DNA from: Anisus vortex
Lineage: Eukaryota; Mollusca; Gastropoda; Planorbidae
Length of the DNA: 64,000 nucleotides
Assembly (NCBI GenBank): GCA_949126835.1
Contig: OX421493.1
Location: 59,939,898-60,003,897, forward strand
Direction: 5' to 3'
In this document: piece by piece, positions 55,491-64,000 of the stretch
Numbering within the stretch: the stretch's first letter is position 1
How the letters are laid out: every line of letters begins with the position of its first letter
Position numbers and translations under genes: made by a program
Notes under the pieces: generated by a model
The model's database searches: none
The model's input: only the letters and a program-made list of their open reading frames with translations
What the model was told of the DNA's origin: nothing

Positions 55491-56404
55491 ACGATATCAG
55501 TATGATGAATGTGTAGTACCGGTAATGCAGTAATTTTCTGAAAACACTTATATAATTTGTTTGGTATTATACCTTTTTTTTTATATATATATATAAAGTA
55601 CATGAGTGGAAAAGTAAAAGTTGTTGGATCCCCTGGCTGGAATCATACCTCAAAAAAAAACAACTAAATATTGTTAGAGAGAATAAGAGTAGTATTAAGG
55701 AAGACCAAGGCCAAAAGGAACTATATACAGATATCGTTCAAACATTTTATAACCTTATTTAATTTAAAATCAATGTGTACCCGGTATGTGATTATCATCT
55801 TTATTATTAGCATTTATACCAAATACAAAATTGTATTATCAAACGTTCACATTTATGGTAAAACTATTTTGTAAAGGTTATCGTTTAGTTGAAAAGATAA
55901 TGCTCTATCAACTGCTAATATTGATTTTAATATTTTGTTCTTAGCTATGTTCTTTACTTTTTTAAAGTTACATCCTCATGGATAAATAGGTAAAGACTTT
56001 AGTAAAGTGGAATTGATACAAAGTAATCATACACACTGGGTAGTTAATGTAATGTTCAGAAAATGTGCATATACTTTTTTGTCATACAATATTTATACAA
56101 TTTTTAACTTCTTTTTACTGTCTGGTCATAATAAAGTTTTAAGTTGTAGAACTTTTAGTCTTTTACAAAAATAATAATAGACAAAAACATATTAAATATA
56201 TTAGTGGAAATAAATGGGGCTAATTATCTCCCTTTTATTAAAATGTTTAAAATTGGATTCAATAGTGAAGAAAACAAGTTATGTTTTCAAATATAACACA
56301 TATTTCTGACTAATTATTTTTTTTACATAAGCTAGCATTATGGTATTCATTACAATATTTTATTATTAGGGGTATTTAATTAATTTACGTTATCAATCAA
56401 TTTA

Positions 56405-56835
56405 CATGTCCTAGCCATCTTAGGCGTCTTTCACTGAGGACTGCGAACATGCTTTGGATGCTGGCGCGCGTCAGAACCTCACTATTAGGGACTTTGTCCT
56501 GCCATTTAATGCCAAGAATGCAATGCAGGCACCTTTCATTTCCATAAAGCAGCGTGCTGATGACCCAGGCCTGGTAAACACACAGTTAGGTCCTTTCTGT
56601 CAGCTTGGTGTTTTCCAAAACCCGTTTACTAAGTTTAGCCATTGTGGCAGCTGCCTTGCCGATTCTGCTATTTAGTTCATCCTCTATGGACAATGAGCTG
56701 GAAATCTTGGACCCCAAGTAGGTGAAGCAGTCCACAACTTCCAAGTTTTCATTTTCTATAGTAATGGTAAGAACGGATCACGTGTCTTGGGCCATGATAT
56801 TTGTCTTCTTTATGCTCACCTGCAGGACAAACTCT
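56405..56835 (-). mobile_element. LINE C-terminal reverse-transcriptase fragment
   Basis: The minus-strand reading gives VSIKKTNIMAQDT, then FTYLGSKISSSLSIEDELNS, RIGKAAATMAKL and VYQAWVISTLLYGNE, then with deletion LHCILGIKWQDKVPNSEVL. Open frames on the plus strand (56454-56675) are its shadow. Confidence 0.75.
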
Positions 56836-57287
56836 TTTACGTTATACAGTTGTAAATAAATATTTTTTGCATTAATTATTTGTCCATTCAACCTTAAGGA
56901 GTTTATCTTTTAAACAAATTGGCACATTTCGATGCCCATTCCCTTAAATGATTAAAATTCAACTGGCTACGTTTTAAAATCGCCAATAGGTCTATCCCTA
57001 CACTTAATAAAAAAAATATAAAAAACATCTACATCTAGGGAGGTTGCAGAACGATCAAGCCAGTTTTGCTTGATTGGGTATGAAAAAATCAATTTGAAAG
57101 TATTGAAACTTTGCTTTGAGTGCTTCGATGTACTTCTGAAAAAGCCCAACTATCTATCTTAATATATGTCTTTGTAAATGGAAGTATATATAGTTATATA
57201 GTTAAATGTTTTGAAATTGATTTCACACAAGAATGATCTAAATATTACCAGAAAAAAGATCTATATTGTTTTTTTTCATCAATAATA

Positions 57288-57364
57288 AAACACCTTTTGG
57301 AGGTCTCTCGCGTGCCATTGAAAATTGCCACGTTTGGCACGCGTGCCTTAGGTTGCCGATCGCT
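57288..57364. mobile_element. hAT MITE right-end fragment (CAGGGGTCGGCAACC family)
   Basis: CTCGCGTGCCATTGAAAATT, GGCACGCGTGCC and TAGGTTGCCGATCGC match the right half of the 38156 copy. Confidence 0.65.
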
Positions 57365-58084
57365 ACTCTAGTGTTTCTAGGTTGAGTGATTTAACTATTG
57401 GTGTTACTCTTGTCAGTTGTGAATATTTGCTAGTAATTTAATTGTAATAAACCTTCGGCCCCGTTTACGCAAGATAGCCGCAACGAGACATTATGGCACT
57501 CGATATGTCTGTGAAAGTTATATCTTAGGGTGTCAACTGAGTTATGTACTATTCGACCGGTTACCTCCCTTTCTCACTGTGGTGACCGTTATGGTCGCCG
57601 AGCAGCCTGAAAAGCAAAGTTAGTAAAAAACAAACAAACAGGTTTTTGTGAACACTGTCACACCTGGCCAGTTCTTTAAAAGTGTGTGTGTGTGTTCGTA
57701 GGTAGTTGAATATTTGGCTTGTGGCGTGGGAGTTGATAGGCCTCCTGTGAATTGATTTGGAATGTGATGTAAGTACTGAAGCTGTAAACTACTATTATAT
57801 CTATGATAAAATTTATATTTCGAAACCTCACGTGTGTCGAGTCCTAAAAGTCCTGAAATGTAACATTTAAACATAAAAGTGCACGTAACAATGCCTTACA
57901 TATAGGCCTGTAGTCTATATATACATACACGAAAAATAAATATATCGCCCTTTAAAAGATGTTTTTTTATGAGTGAATTGATTTGGGTAGACCACCATTA
58001 GTGCAAATTTTGTTTTACTGTCTTCATTCATCATTTTATGTGGTGGGCTACCGGTAGAATTAAAATCCTGACAGCAATGGCAAA

Positions 58085-58590
58085 ATTTGTCAACATGAAC
58101 TAATTATTAAGTTTGTCAACATGAAGTAATTCTTAGGTTTGTCAACATGAAGTAACAATAAAGTTTGTCAACATGAAGTAACAATTAAGTTTGTCAACAT
58201 GAAGTAACACTAAAGTTTGTCAACATGACGTAACACTAAAGTTTTCCAACATGAAGTAATTATTAAGTTTGTCAACATGAAGTAACAATAAAGTTTGTCA
58301 ACATGAAGTAACAATAAAGTTTGTCAACATGAAGTAACAATAAAGTTTGTCAACATGACGTAACACTAAAGTTTGTCAACATGAAGTAACAATAAAGTTT
58401 GTCAACATGACGTAACACTAAAGTTTTCCAACATGAAGTAATTTTTAAGTTTGTCAACATGAAGTAACAATTAAGTTTGTCAACATGAAGTAACAATTAA
58501 GTTTGTCAACATGAAGTAACAATAAAGTTTGTCAACATGAAGTAACAATTAAGTTTGTCAACATGAAGTAACAATAAAGTTTGTAAATAT
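58085..58590 (+). repeat. Minisatellite, 26-base unit, about 19 copies
   Basis: The unit contains AACATGAAGTAACAATAAAG and TTTGTC. It lies just beyond the gene C poly(A) signals. Confidence 0.92.
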
Positions 58591-58670
58591 GAAGTAACCA
58601 AAAAAATGTACCAACATGCAATAACCATATATTGTATCAACGATTGTTATTACATACAACAACTTTTAAC

Positions 58671-58680
58671 TTTATTTATT
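58671..58680 (-). promoter_or_regulatory. Poly(A) signals of gene C
   Basis: AATAAATAAA on the minus strand lies about 140 bases after the gene C stop. Confidence 0.55.
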
Positions 58681-58817
58681 AGACTTTTGACAAGCAGTAA
58701 CTTTTTCATTTTACTGTTTGTCACTATTTAAAATTAAGGATCGTCTTTTGTCTGAAGTTGAAAACTGCAGGCCTGAATTTCTATAGCACAATATAATAAT
58801 GATAGTCTTTATAAATG

Positions 58818-58981
58818 TTAGCTTTCGCTATGATTATGAATGTAATTCGCTCTATAATGGTGAACCGAGAAGGCAGCCACAGCCAATGTCACGGCCACTG
58901 CAAACAGAGCTATTGGAATGTATGTCAAGCTGCTCTGTGATTCTCCGGGTAATCGTCCCAGAGATTGCCAGATAGATGAAC
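58818..58981 (-). CDS. Gene C last exon: transmembrane helix and tail
   Basis: The acceptor CCTTTAAG opens the exon in phase 1. It encodes SSIWQSLGRLPGESQSS, the helix YIPIALFAVAVTLAVAAFSV and the tail HHYRANYIHNHSES, then TAA. Confidence 0.88.
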
Positions 58982-61900
58982 CTTAAAGGACAAAAAAAAA
59001 AGGACGGAGCACTTAAACAGTGTTTCTCAAACTGGGGTCCGCGTCTGTATTAAAGAGGATTGCGAATAGGTTATAGGAGGACCGTGAAAGGATTAATTGT
59101 TTTGAGAAAAATTTCCTGAAACAATTAATAATAGGAACATTTTTTCGTTGTCTGTACTCTGTCTGTAACTGTCGACAGCACATAGAACTGTCCTCTGGAT
59201 ATGCGCTATACAAGAATTATTATTATTATTATTAAAAGTTTGCATTACTAATTCTACTTATGATATTTATAACAAACAACAAGAGTTTTAAACTTAAGAC
59301 GATGACCTAGTTTCATTTGCTTGACTATGACTTAATGGCAAGCTAACATTTTCTATTCCATTTCGTTACCATTTAAGGCGACAACAACAGCGTGAAATTA
59401 ATTTATTACATTTAAAAATGAAAGCTTTCTAGTCTAGGTGTTTTTACCTGCATAGCAGGCGTTGACAGCGGTGCTGTAGTCAAATCCAAGTTTGCACTCC
59501 AGACAATTTGTTGTTGAACTCTCACATTCCTTACAGAAGTTATGGCAAATACAGTTAAACCCGTGACCGTCAGTACAAGCTGGAGGCAGACAAAATAAAT
59601 ACAGTTAAACCCGTGACCATCAGTACAAGCTGTAGGCAGACAAAATAAACCAGGCTTGTGTAGATAAAAATGTTATAAACTACAATAAACAGAAAGCTAG
59701 AAATCTATTAATTAGAACATTATTATTTTTTATTGAAGCCGTTTAGGAAAGTAATTTAAAATAAATATTGTAGTCGAGTTAAAAATCATCATTATCATTG
59801 CCCGTCACCCCAGCTGGGGTCATCATTATCATTGCCCGTCACCTCAGCTGGGGTCATCATTATCATTGCTCGTCACCCCAGCTGGGGTCATCATTATCAT
59901 TGCTCGTCACCCCAGCTGGGGTCATCATTATCATTGCTCGTCACCCCAGCTGGGGTAAGGGCCGCCAACCATAGATCTCCAGAGTCCTCTGTCCTGGGCC
60001 ATTCTCTCCAATTGAGTCCAGCTGTACCCCATCTTTTCCGTGTCTGTCTCAAGGTCGCGTCGCCAGGTATTCCTTGGGCGGCCTCTTTTCCGCTTGCCTT
60101 GTGGGTTCTATTTGAGTGCCTGTCTGGTGATGTTTGTTAGCGGCTTGCGCATGGTGTGCCCTATCCAACCCCATCTTCTTCTTTTGATATCTTCTTCTAT
60201 AGGGCGTTGGCAGGTTCTTTGCCAGATGCCCAGCGGATCTGGAGTATCCATCTGAGGCAGCTGTTGATGAAGGTTTAAACTTTGCCAGTAGTGGCTTTTG
60301 TAATTCTCCAAGTTTCCGCGCCATACAGCAGGACTGACTTAACATTAGAGTTAAACAGTCTAATTTTTGTATCTTGGGATAGCTCTTTGGAGTTCCATAT
60401 CTTCTTGAGTTGGATGAAGGCGGCTCTTGATTTGCCGATCCTTGCCTTGACGTCTGCAACTGTTCCTCCTTGCTGGTCGATGAAACTACCCAGGTAGGTA
60501 AAGGACTGCAACTCATCGAGTGGGATTTCATGCAGTGTGATTGATTCGGCACAAGCGGGGTTGATCTTCAAGGTTTTGCTTTTACTTTTGTTGATGTTCA
60601 GTCCAACCTGTGCTGATGTGGCTGCCTCCATGTTGGTTTTTCTCTTGCACGTGTTGTTTGACTGTGCGATAAGAGTGCAATATCATATGAAAAGTCCAAG
60701 TCTTCGAGCTGGTCCCACAAGGTCCACTGTATACCGGTACTGCGCTCCCGAGTGGATGTTTTCATAATCTAGTCTATGACCAGGAGGAGGAGAAATGGTG
60801 ACAACAGGCATGCCTGACGAACTCTGGTTTGCACCTGGAAAGTTTCTGTAAGCTGTCCTCCATGTACGACTCTGCAGGACATCTCATTGTAGGAATTCTT
60901 GTTAAGGTTGGTAATCTTATTTGGGATGCCGTAGTGCCGTAGGAGCTTCCAAAGGGTCTCTCTGTCCACGCTGTCGTAGGCTTTTTCATAATCAATAAAA
61001 AAAAAGTATATACAGCGGGGAGTTTTACTCTAATGACTGCTCGACTATAATGCGAAGCGTCGCAATTTGATCCGTGCAGGCTCTGTTTTGCCGGAAGCCT
61101 GCCTGCTGGCATTATAAAACTATGTGTGTGTGTTTAACCAATCAAATTGGTTTATTTAAAAACACGTGACCTCAATGCCTTTTATTTCACCTTTGCAATT
61201 TGGCTTAGCATATATATTTATATAGATAGATAGATAGACAGATAGATTGTGTCTACCCATTTGTAAATTGCAAAACTCCACAAGTCGGAGAAAGTCAGTG
61301 GTGGACATTTAATTTTTTGGTTCATTACAAGCCATGATCATGATGGCTAAGGTTTCAAGTGATCCACTATTCTATCAAATGGAATTTTTGTGACTGGGTT
61401 TTTATATCGGCATAGCATTAATACCATTCGAGGTCACTAGAGCTACATATGAATAGGCAGGAACAGTATTGTGACAAAACAAGTACCATAACGATATCTT
61501 GATATAAATTGGCCTAATAACAGAGCAATATTCTGCCAATTTTTTTAATAATTAGAAAAAATGTTGGGCTAATATTGAATAAATATAGTATGCTGTAAGG
61601 GTAGTGCCTATAATCGTCTCATAAAAACAATAATTTAGAGTAAATTATAAGAATGCAATTGTTAACTTGGTACTTAGGAAAGTTTATCTTACGTTCTCTG
61701 CAGTATGGTGGATCTATGAAGTTGAAACATCCACTGTCACACAAACCGGTAGTATTGTTACACTTTCGTTCATAACAACTTGTATTACATCGCATGCTAC
61801 AGTCTGTACCATATCTAGAGGGTGGACATTCTGAAGTCAATGAAAGATATCATAATGTTAACATCAGTATTGTACACAATAGTCAACATACCTCTCTACA

Positions 61901-62419
61901 TGATCGACAATATACCTCTCTTCATAATCGACTACATATCTCTCTACATAATCGACTACATACCTCTCTACATAATCGACTACATACCTCTCTACATAAT
62001 CGACTACATACCTCTCCACATAATCGACTACATACCTTTCTACATTATCGACTACATACCTCTATACATTATCGACTACATACCTCTCTACATAATCGAC
62101 TACATACCTCTCTACATAATCAACTACACACCTCTCTCTACATAATCGACTACATACCTTTCTATATATAATCGACTCCATACCTATCTCTACATATCGG
62201 CTACATACCTCTCTACATAATCGACTACATATCTCTCTCTACATTATTGACTACATACCTCTCTCTACATAATCGACTACATACCCCTCTTGCAAACAGG
62301 AAAGTCCACGTAACCATGACATGAAGTTTTACAACGCCCAGTGATACTATCACAAGCCCTATCAGTACAATGGTTGCATTCTAATCCACAATTATGACCA
62401 TAGGTGCCGTTTTCACACG
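58818..62419 (-). CDS. Gene C: EGF-like single-pass transmembrane protein (3' part)
   Basis: Four exons on the minus strand, in coding order: 62419-62285, 61830-61693, 59579-59448 and 58981-58818. All junctions are phase 1 and the joined frame is open for 188 residues. Exon lengths 135, 138 and 132 equal those of gene B exons 5, 6 and 7, and the cysteine patterns correspond. The 5' exons (signal peptide, N-terminal EGF, lectin-like module) should lie beyond the right window edge. The tail VHHYRANYIHNHSES is short and without catalytic domain. Gene C is an inverted paralogue of gene B. Confidence 0.85.
59018..59110 (+). mobile_element. hAT-like MITE end (CAGTGTTTCTCAAACT)
   Basis: CAGTGTTTCTCAAACTGGGG followed by TCCGCG is a terminal sequence common to hAT non-autonomous elements. 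No matching right end is seen. A (TTA)n run follows at 59216-59235. Confidence 0.45.
59448..59579 (-). CDS. Gene C exon: EGF-like module (CxCxxxC type)
   Basis: The acceptor CTGCCTCCAG and donor GTAAAA bound a 132-base exon, phase 1-1. It encodes CTDGHGFNCICHNFCKEC, then NCLECKLGFDYS and NACYA. Its 5' edge is part of a 50-base tandem duplication. Confidence 0.88.
59551..59650 (-). repeat. 50-base tandem duplication across the acceptor of a gene C exon
   Basis: Bases 59551-59600 are repeated at 59601-59650 with three differences. Both copies carry a pyrimidine tract, an AG acceptor and the first part of the exon. Use of the distal acceptor would add 50 bases and shift the frame. Confidence 0.92.
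59785..59958 (+). repeat. Minisatellite, 34-base unit, 5 copies, at a LINE 3' end
   Basis: The unit contains TCATCATTATCATTGCTCGT and CACCCCAGCTGGGG. It abuts the 3' end of the LINE at 59950-61115. On the minus strand TGATAATGATGA could be an expanded LINE tail. Confidence 0.88.
59950..61115 (-). mobile_element. RTE/Nimb-type LINE fragment
   Basis: The minus-strand reading gives QAGFRQNRAC-like start, YEKAYDSVDRETLWKLLRH, MSCRVVHGGQLTETFQVQTR, VGLNINKSKSKTLKIN, LQSFTYLGSFIDQQGGT and VLLYGAETW, then RRWGWIGHTMRKP. Several frameshifts are present. It belongs to the same clade as the 9610-11142 copy but a different family. It lies in gene C, in the same orientation as the gene. Confidence 0.82.
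61693..61830 (-). CDS. Gene C exon: EGF-like module
   Basis: The acceptor TGACTTCAG and donor GTAAGA bound a 138-base exon, phase 1-1. It encodes ECPPSRYGTDCSMRCNTSC, then KCNNTTGLCDSGC and IDPPYCRE. Paralogue: gene B exon 30835-30972. Confidence 0.9.
61875..62284 (-). repeat. Minisatellite, 24-base unit, about 17 copies, starting at the splice donor
   Basis: In the gene direction the unit is GTATGTAGTCGATTATGTAG plus AGAG. The first copy is the donor of the 62285 exon itself (G|GTATGTAG). Most units carry AGAG|GTATGT, a near-consensus donor. The plus-strand frames over it are artefacts. Confidence 0.93.
62285..62419 (-). CDS. Gene C exon: EGF-like module, first exon in view
   Basis: The acceptor GTTTTTTCAG and donor GTATGT bound a 135-base exon, phase 1-1. 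It encodes CENGTYGHNCGLECNHC, then CDSITGRCKTSCHGYVDF and PVCKR. Paralogue: gene B exon 30133-30267. Confidence 0.9.
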
Positions 62420-62504
62420 CTGAAAAAACGCAAACCACTTTTCATTCAGCTACGAAAATCATATTCTGTATTTCCCGCTAGCCATTAATATTTAAGTTAA
62501 AAAA

Positions 62505-62655
62505 TAGTAATCTCCCTTTTGTTCGGATGATTTGTTCGAGTTAGTAGTCTCCCTTTTGTTTGGATGATTTGTTCGAGTTAGTAATCTCCCTTTTGTTTGG
62601 ATGATTTGTTCGAGTTTGTAATCTCCCTTTTGTTTGGATGTTCGAGTTAAGAAAA
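62505..62655 (+). repeat. Minisatellite, 37-base unit, 4 copies
   Basis: The unit contains TAATCTCCCTTTTGTTTGGA and TGATTTGTTCGAGTT. It lies upstream of the first gene C exon in view. Confidence 0.9.
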
Positions 62656-62744
62656 AAATTGTGTTTTTGATTTTTGGCGGCATTCGCCAGAATTACCCTA
62701 AAAGGCTTAACCATTGATCACGTAAGCCAAAAAAAAATCAAATT

Positions 62745-62940
62745 CGTATGCCGGCTTTCTTCTGTGACACCCTGGATGTAGGTGGGCAAATGTGTATTCC
62801 CGCTTTCTTTTGTGACACCCTGGATGTAGGTGGGCAATAATTTGTATGCCCGCTTTCTTCTGTGACACCCTGGATGCAGGTGGGCAAATTTGTATGCCCG
62901 CATTCTTCTGTGACACCCTGGATGTAGGTGGGCAATAGTT
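62745..62940 (+). repeat. Minisatellite, about 50-base unit, 4 copies
   Basis: The unit contains GCCCGCTTTCTTCTGTGACA and CCCTGGATGTAGGTGGGCAA. Confidence 0.9.
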
Positions 62941-63175
62941 GTTTTACGGGTAATTCAACAAAGTGTTTGCCTGGATGTTGTGTCCCCTTAAAATGGCAGA
63001 GATAAGCTGGGAGTAGAATAGTGAGACAAAGTGGGTATTACTAGTTTGTGTGTGTATATTATTAAATTAAACATTCCAGACTTAAGGCAGTGAGAAAAAA
63101 TGAATGAACTAACAATTTTTTTTAGTAATGTCTGTAATACAATATAGAATGATATTCGGATCTCTAAACACACAC
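62941..63175. other. Unassigned sequence
   Basis: I see no exon or repeat here. Missing gene C exons are not visible between 62420 and the window edge. Confidence 0.5.
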
Positions 63176-63330
63176 ATAGTCGTGTAATGGACCCTCGCTG
63201 CGAGCACGCCACATCTTATTGACGGGAAAAATCTTGTGTAATGGACCCTCGCAGCGAGCACGCCACGTCTTATTGACGGGAAAAATCTTGTGTAATGGAC
63301 CCTCGCAGCGAGCATGCCACATTTTATTGA
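63176..63330 (+). repeat. Minisatellite, about 54-base unit, 3 copies
   Basis: The unit contains GTGTAATGGACCCTCGCAGC and GAGCACGCCAC. The minus-strand frame over it is a repeat artefact. Confidence 0.88.
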
Positions 63331-63429
63331 ATAATCGGTGGTATTTGCGTTATTAAAATATTTTCGAGGCATAGGCGTATGCGCTCGCCATCTTGTTTGT
63401 TTGCTATTAGAACAAATCAAAGAAGAGCG

Positions 63430-63805
63430 GCAAGGTGAAGCCTAACTAGTGAATATTCCCAACTAACAAAAGTGACACCATTAGCCAAATCACTAAACCT
63501 AGAAACACTTGAGGACAGAAAGGCAAAGAGTAAAGTAGTAATAATACATAAGGCATTAAACTCTAATTTAGAAATACAACCCAACAGCCGATAAACATAA
63601 AGACAAAAACAATTTCCTTATCACTTATGCCAACAAAACAAATATCAAATAAAATTAAGTTTTGGTTTAATACTAAACTAAAGAAACTGTGTAAACCAAA
63701 AGAAAATGTATTTAAAAGTTTAAAGCAACTAATTCAAATAGACTTTTACACTACTCCGGTAATCTTCTTATAGAAGGGGCGTCTGTAATATATATGATAA
63801 GATAA
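63430..63805 (+). mobile_element. CR1/Jockey-type LINE 3' end
   Basis: The plus-strand reading gives VTPLAKSLNLETLEDRKAKS, then KVVIIHKALNSNLEIQPNS, typical of the C-terminus of this LINE type, followed by decayed frame. The 3' end AATCTTCTTATAGAAGGGGC, GTCTGTAAT and ATGATAAGATAA is the tail carried by SINE families B and C. Confidence 0.7.
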
Positions 63806-63874
63806 TGCAAGAGTGAATTAGGCCCCTAATAGCTAGAAAGATAGAGTTAACATAAATACATGTCAGATATAAAC

Positions 63875-64000
63875 CATTATCTGATATATTACAGACGCTC
63901 CTTCTAGTCTTGAATGTTTACTAAGTAAATGATGTTATTAAGTAAATGGTTTGTTCAGGCAACCCTTTCCATGCCCGAATGCCACTTTGGTAGAAAGAGT
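63875..64000 (-). mobile_element. SINE family C copy, inverted, running off the window
   Basis: ACAGACGCTCCTTCTAG at the left is the inverted tail. GGTTTGTTCAGGCAACCC and CATGCCCGAATGCCACTT are the inverted head. Confidence 0.72.

Larger units (their letters stand above)
54349..58670. other. Convergent intergenic region between ACOT8 and gene C
   Basis: No gene is supported. It holds a SINE A, a MITE, a LINE fragment, a hAT fragment and a minisatellite, listed separately. Sequence at 57370-58080 shows nothing recognisable. No convincing AATAAA for ACOT8 was found close to its stop. Confidence 0.5.

Noticed and set aside
61794..62171. 125- and 107-codon plus-strand frames with LHTSLHNR and IDYIPLYI repeats
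   Set aside because: They are the 24-base minisatellite read on the wrong strand of gene C.

Overview
The window looks like nuclear DNA of a heterobranch (pulmonate-type) gastropod. The evidence is AT-rich sequence, short exons with GT/AG borders in kilobase introns, lectin/EGF transmembrane genes of a type I associate with snails, tRNA-derived SINEs, CR1/Jockey- and RTE-type LINE pieces, and about twenty minisatellites. I cannot fix the species.

Layout. (1) 1888-15348, + strand: the 3' part of gene A, ten exons, encoding two galactose-binding-like modules, five EGF-like modules, one transmembrane helix and a short tail. Its first exons lie left of the window or are not recognisable. (2) 15.4-21.7 kb: intergenic DNA with minisatellites, a large inverted-repeat element, LINE debris and a hAT MITE. 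(3) 21688-36822, + strand: gene B, apparently complete in eight exons (368 residues): signal peptide, EGF, one galactose-binding-like module, three EGF modules, transmembrane helix. Its last intron holds a Mutator-like element that landed in a SINE. (4) 38537-54210, + strand: a peroxisomal-type acyl-CoA thioesterase gene (ACOT8/TesB family), seven exons, 368 residues. Its 6 kb first intron hosts a piggyBac-like element and a THAP-domain gene that looks decayed. (5) 58818-62419, - strand: the 3' part of gene C, four exons with the same lengths and order as the 3' end of gene B. It converges on the thioesterase gene.

All internal exons of genes A, B and C start and end in phase 1, so they can be duplicated or lost without shifting the frame. 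Gene A has a near-identical pair of EGF exons, gene B lacks the second lectin-like module, and two exon edges carry fresh partial tandem duplications. Together they look like a fast-evolving cluster of single-pass surface receptors. A role in recognition or immunity is an inference.

Two patterns stand out. Four minisatellite arrays begin within about 15 bases of a real 5' splice site; in two of them the donor is itself the first repeat unit, so the intron is an array of donor look-alikes. A fifth array begins on the thioesterase stop codon. Second, the thioesterase lacks a C-terminal peroxisome signal and has a lysine-rich N-terminal extension free of acidic residues, so it may have moved to mitochondria. 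Exons were found by reading frame, splice borders, phase and family motifs; no search or transcript data were available.
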